Source: Puccinellia tenuiflora | Lineage: Eukaryota; Streptophyta; Magnoliopsida; Poales; Poaceae | Assembly: GCA_012064385.1 (NCBI GenBank) | Contig: QRDG01000527.1 | Location: 837,315 to 901,314 of the forward strand | Length of the DNA stretch: 64,000 bases | Reading direction: 5' to 3' | Shown: piece by piece, positions 11,460-22,751 of the stretch | Numbering within the stretch: the stretch's first letter is position 1 | Layout of the letters: the number at the start of each line of letters is the position of its first letter | Position numbers and translations under genes: made by a program | Notes under the pieces: model-generated | Database searches by the model: none | What the model was told of the DNA's origin: nothing | The model's input: only the letters and a program-made list of their open reading frames with translations

Positions 11460-13804
11460 TGAAAGAGCATGGTTGCCCCATGTGTGGTTTTGGTAATTAA
11501 TGACAATCCTTAAGGACTAATGTGTGCTTTGCGCTATACTTGTAGGTTTGGTCCATTAGCTTGCTTGATCTCCATATGTTGGAGTCAAGGCTAAAAGAAA
11601 AAGATCATTTGTTGATCTAGGCCAAGGTGTTTCTCCATGAGCATGAATCAAGAGGAAGATCCTATATAGCTCATGGAGGATGGCATCACGTGGTGATCGT
11701 CATCAAGATAAAGGACAAGTGAAGATATGTCGAAGAGTGTCTCTCCCATCTTGGTGTATGGGGGAGCACATTGCGAGTCTTCACCGAGCGGAGCGCAATC
11801 AAGAAAGGTGGTCCAACTTGAGAAGGTCAAGATAGTCATCATCAAGCTCAAGTGGATTATGCGTAAGGCAAAGGTATGATCTTGATAGGGTTTCTATTTT
11901 ACCGGTCTCATGATGTTAGTTGAGAGACCGGGTTATAGGATAGATAGCCGTACTATCAAGAGGGGCTCTCGAGCGAATATCTTGATCGTATCGTCGTAGA
12001 GAGCTCAAACCTTTGCATCCTTGGCATCATCTTTATTGGTTCTTTTTGTCTCTTATCGTGGTGTGGTCTTGGTTCTTGTCGTGCTTGTGATGACAAGGCC
12101 AAGTTCACCGAAAACAGATTTCGTATGCATCTTCTCTTACGTTTTCGGTTCTGGAGATTTTGCCGGTCCATCCGTGCGGAAGGTTTCACTCTTCCATTTA
12201 TTAGCAAAATCTCCCTTGCTTGGTTTCAATATTTCTGCTTTTTGTTGGGTAGCTCTTGTCGTCCTCTTTCCAACAAAATTGGATTCACCTCGATCGGAGT
12301 TTCCTAGCAAAAGTTATTCAGTTTCAGGGTTTTGCTGTTTTTCTCTGTGCAGCGGTAGTACCGCCGCCTCCGGCGGCAGTGCCGCCAGCACCACCGCCAG
12401 GGAGGTGCTCTGTTAGCCCTCAGCGGCAGTACCGCCGCCTCTGGCGGTAGTACCGCTCCTGAGGACTTTGAGCCATCTCCTGGGCTGTGCAGCACCGCCA
12501 GCAGTGCCGCCAGCACTACCGCCAGGGAGGTGCTATGTTAGCCCTCAACGGCAGTACCACTGCTAGGGATTTTGAGCCCTCTCCTGGGCTGTGCAGCACT
12601 GCCTGCAGTGCCGCCAGCACTGCCGCCGTTGATGCCCTCTGTTGCACCCCAGCGGTAGTACCGCCGCCTCTGGCGGCAGTACCGCTGCTGCGGGCTCTTT
12701 TGCTAGCCGTTGGCTGGCTGAATCCTGTGGGCGGCAGTACCGCCAACACTACCGCCCCTGCGGGATTCTGCCCTCAACGGTTGGATTTTCAGGGCACCTA
12801 TTTAAGGGTCCTTCTTCCCCAATAGGCACCTAACTCTTTGCACTCTCTCTCTCCTCAATTGTTGACCTTTTTGAGAGCTTGCTACCTCTCCATCCCTCCA
12901 TGATTCTTGCCTCCTTCTAAAGGTAAAAGAGAGAGGAGATCTAGATCTACCACTTCACCAAGCCATATCTCCTCTAAATGAGGGGAAGCCTTTAGATCTA
13001 GATCTTGGAGTTGCTTTGGGTTTCTCCTTTGTTCTTCCTCTCAAATCCCTCCCTAGCATTAGTTGCTTTGTTAGATTTCGGAGAGAAGGACTTGACCACT
13101 TAGTGTGTTCTTGCCATTGCATTTGGTGCATCGGTTTGAGTTCCCCGCGGTGATACGTGGGATTGAAGTTTGAGAAGCTTGTTACTCTTGGGTGCATAGG
13201 GCTCCCAAGAGCTTGTGCCTCTTGGGTGCATTATGCACCCTAGACGGTTGTGTGTGTTACGGGAGCCTCCTATTGTGTGGAGGTAGGCTCGGGCAAATTG
13301 TACGGGTTTGGTCAATGCCCTCATGAATACCTCATTGTACAGGTTTGGTCAACGCCCTCAAGACGGCCTCATAGTGGATGAGCAAATCCCCCATCGGGTA
13401 TTACCCACGGGAGGAGCTCACGGAGAATAGGGTGAGCACGAACGTGCTTGTAGGAGGGCCAAGGAACCTCCACACCTCTCCAAAGTAGACGTACTTCCAT
13501 TGGGAAGGAACTACGGGAAACAATCCTTCGTCTCCACTTGTGTTGGTTATCTCTATAACCAAACCACTTTACTTATGCATTTACCTTGTGATAGCCATCG
13601 AGCTTGAAGTACAATATATCTTGCTATCCTTGTTGTTGACTTTCCTAGCATAAGTTGTTGGTGCACAAAGGTGAACCTAGTATATTAGGTTTTGTGCTTG
13701 ATAAATTAAACGCTAGTTTTTATTCCGCATTTATCAAGCCTTAAACGTAAAAGTTTTAAATCGCCTATTCACCCCCCTCCTCTAGGCGACATCTCGTTCT
13801 TTCA
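11460..13804 (+). repeat. 3' LTR of element A (2345 bp)
   Basis: It starts TGAAAGAGCATGG and ends CGTTCTTTCA, followed by the target duplication GACGG (13805-13809). It is nearly the same as the 5' LTR, with a shorter GC-rich block (about 12350-12765), a TATA-like box near 12799 and scattered substitutions. Confidence 0.93.
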
Positions 13805-13809
13805 GACGG

Positions 13810-15357
13810 GTCTAGTCATAAAATACCAGATCCTTGGTTTCGCCCTAGAGAGTAGGCCTGAGAAAACTCCATGGAATGTCTTCAACAAGGTAACAATGCC
13901 TAAGCGCTGCTATTACCACGTTCAACCAACAAAGGTCAGACCAAGATTTTTCACCCTAGAGCTCAAAACCATGTACTCAAAGAACACCACTAAGCCTCAA
14001 CCACCCCGTGATGCTGCCTCCACTTGCCAAACCGTCATCATCCTTCGTAGCCTTGACAATGTGAAACTCAAACCAACTCCCATATTCCTTGCAGATACAC
14101 ATCTTACTCCAGATGATTCGGCAAGGAATAAGCATAAGCCTTGTGCACGATATCTGAGGGACATGTCCGAGGGTCTTGATGGAACAACGTGGTCTGAAGG
14201 TTTGACCTCCAAACTAGTTCTCCAGGTGCACGCAATACCATAGCTAGGTTCATGAGACCCTGATGGCATACGCGCATAGGAGTAACTCACAGGGACGTAA
14301 CTGACACAACCTCGACGTGAACATTGCCACACAACTAAAAATCATGTCGTCTGAACATGTCGGCGAGCAGAAACAACTGTTGTTGACAGATCTAAAGGGG
14401 ATGTCCCTTCCAAAATCTTCCGTCATCTGCCAACAACTACTCCACCTCATCCGCAGAACTGATACGGTTACTTTCCTCGATGCCAAAAGCCGCTATGGCC
14501 GAATTTGTTGGTGTGCGGTGCTCACTGCAGGACATCTGTAAATCAGGGAGTGGAGTACCTTGTATATGCTGAAACCTGCAGAGTGGGGGTCGACGCAGAA
14601 GCTGATAAACGCATGATACAGGTTCGTACATGTTATGTCCTGCCCAGCTGCCGCGATCAGAGTCGGAGTGGGATCTCGTTTCCGGCAGCTGAAGTGGGAA
14701 CTAAGAGAGCCAACGGGAAGCGGCGCACGAGCTCCCCGCTCAACATTGTTGGCGCGCCGCGGCGCCGCCTTCAGTGACTAGAGATGGAGCGGCGCGTGGG
14801 AGCCAGAACATAGCCAATCTAGGCCGGAGCGGCGAGCGGGAGGCGAGCCCGAGGAGGCGGCTTGGCCATGCACGACCGTGCAACCCGCTTCCCGGCGCGC
14901 GGCGTGGGCCCTCCGTGCCATGAGCAGCATTTCCTCGGTCACAAGGCAAATGACGCAGTGACACGAGAGTAAGGTTGTTTTGTAGATCAAGTCGTGATTA
15001 AGCCGGATACAGTGGCAGTGCGGACGCGAGAGATAGGAGAAACGATGAAATGAAGATAAGGGAAACCGAAAATACCACCATCAGAACACTTAGATACCCA
15101 GTATTTGGGGTGGTTTTAGGGGTTTTCCTAAATAAACTTTGCGGTTTGGATTGATATGTGATATTTGATGGGAACGGGTTTCTGTCCAAAACCATAGAAA
15201 GGTCAGATTTTTATGGTTTAGACATAAATGCGAGATCAGTTAGAGATTCTCTAATGTTTGGCCGAGGACGACGATGGAAGTGGAACAACCATACCTTGTC
15301 TATGACTCTGACGGGCATAATAGTGGGAGATTTTTATTTTCTTTTTTAGAATACTTA
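13810..15357. other. Unassigned sequence right of element A
   Basis: About 1.5 kb. The first 500 bases continue the sequence broken by element A and resemble non-coding transposon ends. 14700-14930 is GC-rich. Open frames exist on both strands but none has a recognisable domain, splice structure or codon pattern. Nothing firmer can be said. Confidence 0.45.
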
Positions 15358-15360
15358 GAG

Positions 15361-16042
15361 CAACTCTAGCAGATCTTGCAACTAATAAACTGTTGTTTTA
15401 CCGTTTCGGGTGAGAAAAGGCCTCGATCAGATCCTGCAAAACATCTAGTAACATAATTTTGAGTGGCAAATCTTAAAAGCATCCGTCGGTGATGCATATT
15501 TGGAGCGCCGAGGTGCTTTTTATGGTAAACCGTAAATAAAGATATTGTTGGTGGGTGGGAACTTTTATATTTAACCGCCGGCAAACATGGACGGACCCAC
15601 TTATTTTTATCTACTACTCATCAGAAGAGAATTTTAAAATGGCCAAGACCCAATTATTTCTCTGCTTCTCCTGTTCGAGAGCACGAAATCGCCCCGCCTC
15701 CCATAACTATGTGGCATGCCTCGCCTCGATGTCTCCATCTCGATTTCGTTGATAGTACTGCAGCAGCCACTGGCGACGCCCCTTCTCGGCTCCCCTTCCT
15801 CCCCTCGATACCGGCCTCCCCTGCTTTTGCTTCCCGCCGGCCCGAGCCGGTTAGCCTCCTCGCCGTTGAAGTGTGCCCACCCTCCAATTTTTTCTTGGGT
15901 TCGCCACTACCGCCAATATTTCAGTGCCAACTTATTTGAAGGTTCCACGTGGATAAATTAATTTGCAATACTAATTTTGTGGAATCTGTTCAAACGATAC
16001 CTGAGCCCATACAGTAAAAGCGGGAATCTGCTAGAGATGCTG
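15361..16042. mobile_element. Possible non-autonomous TIR DNA transposon (about 680 bp)
   Basis: The left end AGCAACTCTAGCAGAT and the right end ATCTGCTAGAGATGCT form an imperfect inverted repeat (15 of 16 paired). The interior has no transposase and includes a GC-rich stretch with short chance ORFs. No target duplication could be fixed, so the family is undetermined and the boundaries are approximate. Confidence 0.4.
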
Positions 16043-16621
16043 CTGCGGCTCGCAAAGTTTCCGAGTTTGTCACGCTTATCGTCTTCCCCATATTTCTATA
16101 CCTAATAATAAAGTAACTAAGGTTTCTTTGGTTGGTACGTTTTTCTCTTCCTCCGTTTCGTTCGTACGTAAGTTGCTGTTTCTGTTTCGTTTCCGTCAAC
16201 CGACCAGGTTTACGTCGTAAAACTTGATCAACGGATCGAGTCCTGCTCAAATACTCCCTCCGTATGACCGTACCGTATGGTAGAAGGACTGGATCGAGTC
16301 GCCAAGTACTATAAACATGCAGGCAGGGTCGGTGTTCCAGAGAAGCAACACGACGCCGAGGTCGGCTGCCGGCGAGTACCTTCTTCCCTGCCGCGCAGCT
16401 GCTGCAGGACAGGCGACCACGGTGAACGCTAGCCGCGGCGGGGCCTGAGCGTGGGCGGCGGCGATGACCACCCGAGGCAGGGCGGCGTTGTGGCCTTGTG
16501 GGCTTCGTCGTGACAACGGTGAATTTTGCTTCGATGAAAGTCACGGGAGGGACAAAATATTATCCCTCAGGGACTGCCGATGGACATCACAGCAACAGAG
16601 ACTGACGAAGTGACGATAGAG

Positions 16622-16830
16622 ATGCTTATAACAGAAGACAAAGCTTCATGGCTGGAGGCCATGGTCGGCGCCGACGTGGAGAAGGCCCTCCCCGCGGCGG
16701 ACGGCTCCGAAGACTAAGACCGAAAACGACGAGGAGGCGGAGCAGTGCCGCATATGCCGCTTCCCAACCAATTGAGGCGGCGGCTCCCTCTGGCATGCTG
16801 CAGCTATCGCGCTGCTGCTCAGCCAGAACC
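16622..16830 (+). pseudogene. RING-CH (RINGv) gene fragment
   Basis: The frame from ATG 16622 reads ...SWLEAMVGADVEKALPAA and ends at a stop near 16715. One base over, the reading EEAEQCRICRFP gives the first C-x2-C pair of a RINGv zinc finger, the membrane-associated E3 ubiquitin ligase type. The rest of the finger is scrambled by a stop and frame changes. It is a broken, probably captured fragment with no remaining ligase function. The reading is mine; the family call rests on a short motif. Confidence 0.45.
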
Positions 16831-17154
16831 GTCCGTTCATGGCCGAGCCACCCGTGCGGTGGTTGTCGCGGTGCCGCTCAACCAGAGACGGTGCTACTCC
16901 CGGCGGACGACTTCTCGGCCTGTAATGACAAGACTGAACCCACTCTGAGAAGAGACAGCTCGGCCCAGCGACCGGCATCGCTCTTCTTCATCCGTCAACG
17001 CTGCTTTCCATGTCCAGTCTCCACCATCCTATGAGTCACAAGATTTAATAATTATCAATTTCTGATCGTGGTATAGCTCGACCCCATGTCTCTGAATTTT
17101 AGTACCAGACATTCTCTGTGCTTGATAAAATTCCCAATAACACAGGTCATATAA

Positions 17155-17460
17155 GGGCTCCTTTGATTTGTAGGATATGAAATGCATAGGAATAGGAAAG
17201 ATACAGGGTTAGGAAAGGATAGCATGTGCTATCCTGAGGATTCGTTCCTTGTGAACAGTGATTCGAAGGAAATTGAAAATGAGCTATGAGTGGATTGTTT
17301 GTTCCTCCACTTTTTGCCTTGAACAGGAGGCCCTAAGGGAAAATTCCTCCAGATTTCCTTTAGCCAATTCCTATGAATCAAATGTGTGAATAGTGCACTC
17401 TTAGGAAAATATCCTAATCCTCTACTTTTCCTCCACCTTTCCTACAAATCAAAGGAGCCC
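17155..17460. mobile_element. MITE with 21-bp perfect terminal inverted repeats
   Basis: Begins GGGCTCCTTTGATTTGTAGG and ends with the exact complement; 306 bp in all, AT-rich and non-coding. No clear target duplication is visible on either side, so the superfamily (hAT-like is possible) is not assigned. It lies inside the probable Helitron. Confidence 0.85.
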
Positions 17461-19183
17461 AAATGAATTATTTTCCTCCACCCCGTCATGGCATCCTGTA
17501 AGCTACAGCGATGGCACTGCTGCAGATATCATCAGTGCAGCCCTATAAGATATAATTGGTGCATAGTTTTCAGGTTACCTTCCAGTATTTCTGACAAATT
17601 TTTTTTATTTCCGGGTGTGGTTCCCAAGTGTCATAGCTCAAATATGGCAGTGTTTGTAAACTTAACAAGGACTTGCGTGGTGCCGTCCCGTTATTTTTAG
17701 GAGTATTTGGTTTTACGTGCAGAGTCTAGGTTCTGAAATAAATGTGGTACCATCTTTTGTATTGCGTTTTTTTTGCAGGTTTTAAGCATTAGTTCATTGA
17801 TACCAGTCCTTAATTCCTTCATTGCAAACTTCATTTAGATCAAACCAGTAGATATGTTTGTTTATTATATAAACTAATCATAATAAACGCCGTCCCAGAT
17901 ACGTCCCGTACCGCTTCGTCTCTCCAGCCGCCAGGAGAAAGTTGATTGGATCTTGCGTCTCCCGTCGGCGCCGCCGCAGGTCTGCCCCGCCTCTGTGGCC
18001 TTCGTGCCATGGAGGCGCGGTGGATCTCGGTCCTCGTCGGCGGGAGGGCTCCATTTTTCAGGTTTAGTATACAGATTTGCTGGGGCGGCGCTTTGTTGGT
18101 GGCGGCGGCGCTTCTTGCAATAATGTCTCCCCGGCTTCAACCCCATCTCGGCGGCGACGTCGAGAAGCTTGTGGGAGTGGTGTGGTTCTCAAGGATTTCT
18201 TTTGGCGGTGGCGGTCTCTGGATTATCATGGAGCTTCATCGGCGGTTCATCCTTCTTCTTCGGCTCTGGTACGGATGTGGTCTTCTTGACCCGTTTGGTG
18301 ACTTACCGTCCGCTACCAACAACGTCAGGCCAGCCCTAGGAGGAGCGTCAGCAGCGGCGCGCCATCGACACAGTCTGGAGGTTGAAGACGAAGGGCATCT
18401 CAAGGATCTCGTTGTAATTTTCACTTTTGTTGAGGTGTTTTGTACTACTCGGTGTTTCTTTTCATGCCATGGTCCTTTTCACAAAAAAAAAAAACAAATC
18501 GTACATATGCACTTCAGTGCTTTAAGAATCATAATGCTTACCTCTATCTTTATCCTACAATATGATCATGTTTTTTGCATGTTACCAAATATGATTTTTC
18601 AAACAGATTAGTGCTGTGTCAACCGAATTATATTTCAGAATGAAGCTATAAGTTGCCTTGGCTGTTCTCTTTTCACTGTATGGTTTCATCTTTCTTAACC
18701 GTATTAGTTTGACAATGTATATGAAAAATTAATGAAATTGATCATTTTTATTACCAAAAGGGAGGACGTAGTAATTTATACCCTTTTAATTAATTTGGAT
18801 ATAAGCACCAAAAAATATACTTTGTTTCTACTATAATGATTTCTTCCTCATTCTCTTTAAGGTTTGTTGTCATCTGCATTGCAATTTTAAGTTAAGATTT
18901 GTTCTTACAACAAGTTTGATACAAAGACGAGTCATATATATGACCACGTACATTCTTGTTATTTCATTAATTAAATTATGCATAGATTAAAAATTATTTG
19001 ACAAACATTAAACCGTAGCAACGCACGGGCATTTTTGCTAGTCTACCCAAAAAAAAAACAAATCTCTTCCTGATACGCCCCCAAAAACGGAAGACCAAAC
19101 CAGATCAGAAACTAGCCTCCGACTTACTAGACGGGATCGAGTCTATCTGCTCTCGCCGGCCGGCCGGCCTTCGTGTTCCGTCA

Positions 19184-19670
19184 ATGGGGAAATTCATCTA
19201 CGGTGGTCGCTTCTGCTTCTACCTGCCCTCCTCTGGCGACAGCCAGCCTAGACGAGACGCGCTAGAAGCACAGCTGCTGATCCGCCGCACCCGCGGGATG
19301 GAAGAAGGCGTCCGCGTCCGACCGGAGCCACCACCGCCCAACGCCGCCGCCTGGAAATACTTCAAAATCTGCTGCAGGGTAACCATTCCTTCTTCCTTTT
19401 CCCCCCTTCGAAATTATCATCATATATACATATCGTGCTTACGACTTCGCAGGATTCGATCTGCAGTGTTCTATGGCCGCGATGAGCATTGGCCTGATAG
19501 CTTATATTTTCGTGGCGCGACATCTCAACTTGGATCCTTATATGCAAGATCCCTATAAGATGGCAACACTTCTCATTATTTCTCTCACGCCGGTGGGGTT
19601 CGGTTACATGATTACACAAGGAGACATAGAAACCCAGGACTCGCAAGCTCAGGAGGAAGCGCAGTTGTAA
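19184..19670 (+). CDS. Two-exon small predicted membrane protein (132 aa)
   Basis: Exon 1 is 19184-19378 (65 codons), exon 2 is 19467-19670 including the TAA. The intron has GT-AG borders (AGG|GTAACC ... CTGCAG|TGTTCT). A nearer acceptor at 19452 gives a short frame with a stop at 19558; the acceptor at 19466 keeps the long frame. The protein starts MGKFIYGGRF, has a Pro-rich middle, then two hydrophobic segments (about residues 68-86 and 99-118) and an acidic tail ETQDSQAQEEAQL. I do not recognise the family. It could be a real small gene or a captured fragment, since the probable Helitron ends only 142 bases upstream. Confidence 0.5.
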
Positions 19671-20569
19671 TTGACATTGTATACATATACCAGTATACCA
19701 CGTAATATTACTATACAATATTCCAGTTATTCCCAATGATTTGATTTTTTGTTTTGCTTTCCTAAGTGTCACTAGTACTTAGTTCCTCCATTCATCTAGA
19801 CGAGTTCACCTCCTAATTTGGGTCTAATTTGAACATTGGTTTCACCACCAAAATATATGATATACGCCACAAAAACATAAACCTCAAAGCTGCCTTGTAA
19901 TGATAACTGGATGGAGTAGTATTTGTTAGTGAGTACTCCCTGTATCTCATTTAAGGTGGTTTACAAGCATTCCAAGGCTCTGGTTTGACCGTCATTTTGA
20001 GCATATTAGTCCCTCAATTATGTTGTCGTGCATTACCCAAAATCCACGTAGGAGGGCATCACGTGCACTTTCAAGGTTGCAACAGAGAATTGTTAGTTGC
20101 AAATGAGGTTGTATCTGTAAAATAATGTGCAACTGAGAAAATGCACCTCACAGTTGGGTTTGCTTTTTGATTCGTGCTATTCATAAGTTGCAACTAAGAT
20201 TTGATGACGTCACTTGACTAAGAACTAAGTTACTTCTCATTCAACCAAAAATTAGTCACACCTTAACGAAAATGGCAAATATTTTTCCTTGTTTTATGTA
20301 ACAAAAATACTGATGGGCAACACAAGAGGCCCGCTCCACTGCAGCAGCTCATGTCGGCATATTAGAGCAGCGTGCCCTGCCTCTGTCTAGTCCCCCCTGC
20401 CTCGCCGGTTGCAATGTTGAACATCACTTTTCGTAGATCTTTGATAGGGAATAAATGGGACAAATGGCTTGAGCTAGCTCACCGTTTGATGGATGTTAAT
20501 TTGTCAAATGAATAAGATGTTTTTATTTGGCGGCTATCATCTATGGTGAAGTACATGTGTCTTGACCTC
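19671..20569. other. Intergenic, no supportable gene
   Basis: AT-rich 900 bases. A stretch around 19780-19925 looks like a decayed MITE (TACTTAGTTCCTCCATTC ... GGATGGAGTAGTA) but the ends are too degenerate to claim. No other feature was found. Confidence 0.5.
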
Positions 20570-21325
20570 CTTAATGGTAACATAAATATCTGTACAAATA
20601 TATTTGGAAGATGAAAATCAATTTGAAAATTAAGATTTTAATGTGGTTTCTGCATCGTAAGGTTATTCTTACTAAAGATAATTTGGCTAAACAGAGTTGG
20701 AATGGGAGTAACTTGTTGTTTATGTGACAAAGATAAATCAATTCGGCACCTCTTTTTTGAATTCCCACTAGCTAAAATAGTTTGGTGTGTAGTGCACATG
20801 TCTTTTGGTTTGACCTCCCAAGAATATTACAATTAATCTGTTTGGGAATTGGCTCAAGGGCATCCATAAAAAAGATTTGAGACCCATTCGGGTGGGAGTT
20901 TATGTTGTTATTTGAGACCCATTCGGGTGGGAGTTTATGTTGTTATTTGGGCTATATGGAAGGTGCGCAATGACTTTGTTTTAACAAACCAAAAGCTCCA
21001 TCTTTTTTCGCAGGTTATCCCCTTGGCTGTACACTAGTCCGTACGTGGTCTTATGTCCAACCAATGGAGCAATGTCATGCTATGAATTCTTGGTGCAACG
21101 CGTTGCGGACGGTAGAAAGAGATTTATACAACTAGTGCGGTTGGCGGCTTCATACTAGGATTACTTGCTGATGTATCACCTTTATATTTTTTATACATGT
21201 TTCGACGCTTTGTGACCCCTGAGTTGTAACACTCTTTGACCAAACTATGCAATAATGACATAAAAGGTTATGTGGATCGCTTTGATGCAGGGGTCGGGGG
21301 TTTCCCCATTTCAAAGGGAAAAAAA
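20570..21325 (+). pseudogene. LINE D 3' fragment (zf-RVT region to A-tail)
   Basis: Plus-strand, heavily decayed. Readable pieces such as CCLCDKDKSIRHLFFEFPLA are the cysteine/histidine zinc-binding domain found after the RT of plant LINEs. Downstream sequence matches the usual LINE 3' non-coding end and finishes in a short A-run (21319-21325). Stops and frame changes occur throughout. It contains a 35-bp direct duplication at 20876-20945. Confidence 0.7.
20876..20945 (+). repeat. 35-bp tandem duplication
   Basis: Two adjacent copies of a 35-base unit starting TTTGAGACCCATTCGG. The copies are identical by eye, so the duplication is more recent than the decay of the LINE fragment that holds it. 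Confidence 0.95.
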
Positions 21326-22751
21326 TCTGGTTTGGTTCGTCATCCGCATCTTAGAATCAAATAATGGCTCAAAATTCAGAACGATGAACACATAGAGAAA
21401 TTGGGCCTTTTTCTGTGAATAGAGGGTGAGATCCATGCAGGGAGAGAGAAACTGGAGCATTTTAGAACCAGATTACCCGCTGAAATAACTTCTTTTAATC
21501 CCTCTTGGAAGTAGATTGTAGAACAAATGTCAACTTTGTCGTTTTGTGTAAGAGGAACTTGCAGGGTGACAGAACAGAGATCTGTCTTTCAACACCTTAT
21601 GTGATAACTGTGATTTATGCAAACTAAATTAGCAGCCCTTGTGGCCACTTTTATGCACACTTATTTTCACTTGCTTCCCTCCAGGCTTGATCGTAAACTA
21701 AAATGGAGTTATCACAAGGTCTAACTGACCCCACTTAATTTCTGTAATCAAGCTCTTTCAGGATGTCCCTGCAAATAAATAAATAAACTCTTTCATGACG
21801 TATCTTTCAAGATATGAGTATGCCATTGCCAGATTACATGTGAATTTGTCTTATCCACTCAGATAACCGGAGAAGCTAATATGCTACTCCTGGGGAGGAG
21901 TATTAAAGGAGTAGTGCATGTGCATGTCACCTGAGAGGTATTTTATCCTGGGGAGGAGTTAACAGACCCATAACTGTGAAACAATGCCAAGGTTCAGGCC
22001 ACTTCTTATTTCACACCAAGTAGGATGCAAAATGCAAGTGTCCTGAGCATGAGCAATTCTTGGTAGGCTAGTGAAACTATCTGTCTCTCGACCTTAGTGT
22101 CTTGCATGAATCAAAATACCTGTAGTATTCATAATTCATCAACATATATGACATGAACGATACATGCCATCATCGACATGCCTCACATGATTGTATTACA
22201 TCATCCTGCAAATAAGATTTCAATGGCACAGTTGCGCGGTCAAACCAATACGCACATAGCAGCTGAGGATATGAATTTACAGAAGGTTATTAGTGCTTTA
22301 TTAACACTGTAGAGCACCAACTCACCTAGTGTTGACCATCCAAGTAAGACTAGTTAGCTGAAGTAAAACAAAACGGCGCAGTTGCACCTCGCACAAGCTT
22401 CCATGGCGACATGTAACAAATCCACAGTACTATTTAGGAATACAGCTTGAGAACTAAATGCTGTTTGATGGCCCGCATGTATCACAATTCACTTTTGACC
22501 ACGCGCGCAACAACACACTCGCTGCAATGTGAATCCTAAGAACCTACAGGTTGATCCCCCAAGATGTATGTACCACCGCTGCTATCAATCTCCTCCCAAA
22601 ATTTCGTTGCTGCTCTTTACTGCAGTAGTAGCAGCATCACAGGTTTCCCTTTACGCAGCACTGTGTCAGAAATGTGTGCTGATTGTTAAGATCTTGTACA
22701 ATATCGGAATTGACAATATGTGCAAAATAAATATGGAAGAGGGCTATAGGA
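21326..22751 (-). other. Downstream region and likely 3' UTR of the 320-aa gene
   Basis: No further coding frame. On the minus strand an AATAAA signal lies at 22302-22297, about 450 bases after the stop codon of the membrane-protein gene, so a 3' UTR ending near 22280 is plausible. The remainder to the LINE fragment has no feature I can name. Confidence 0.4.

Larger units (their letters stand above)
3013..13804 (+). mobile_element. Element A: gag-only copia-type LTR retrotransposon
   Basis: Complete insertion of about 10.8 kb bounded by LTRs starting TGAAAG and ending CTTTCA and flanked by the 5-bp duplication GACGG. Order: 5' LTR (3013-5412), primer-binding site TGGTATCAGAGC, gag (5468-7831), about 3.6 kb of non-coding sequence, polypurine tract, 3' LTR (11460-13804). 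The initiator-Met-type primer site and the Gag with CCHC knuckles point to Ty1/copia; the coiled-coil Gag is reminiscent of the SIRE lineage, but that is only an inference. No protease, integrase, RT or RNase H remnant is readable, so movement must have depended on a helper element. Element B at 27240-37835 is a diverged relative. Confidence 0.9.
16095..19041 (+). mobile_element. Probable Helitron (about 2.9 kb)
   Basis: The 5' end TCTATACCTAATAATAAAG and the 3' end ...GCACGGGCATTTTTGCTAG, followed by T, fit the TC...CTRR|T termini of grass Helitrons. A short stem (CCGT/ACGG) lies about 9 bases before CTAG. The interior carries a RING-CH gene scrap (16622-16830), a MITE (17155-17460) and a GC-rich stretch at 17940-18410 ending in an A-run, with no recognised product. 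The base before TC is T rather than the expected A, and no Rep/helicase is present, so this would be a non-autonomous copy. Confidence 0.5.

Noticed and set aside
13896..14243. 115-codon plus-strand frame
   Set aside because: No domain or splice structure; the area reads like transposon non-coding sequence and the opposite strand is equally open.
16250..16290. ACTCCCTCCGTATGACCG resembles a Stowaway terminus
   Set aside because: Only one end is present; no opposite terminus or TA duplication was found.
19779..19925. Possible Stowaway-like MITE with TA flanks
   Set aside because: The two ends pair poorly and the consensus terminal sequence is too degenerate to claim.
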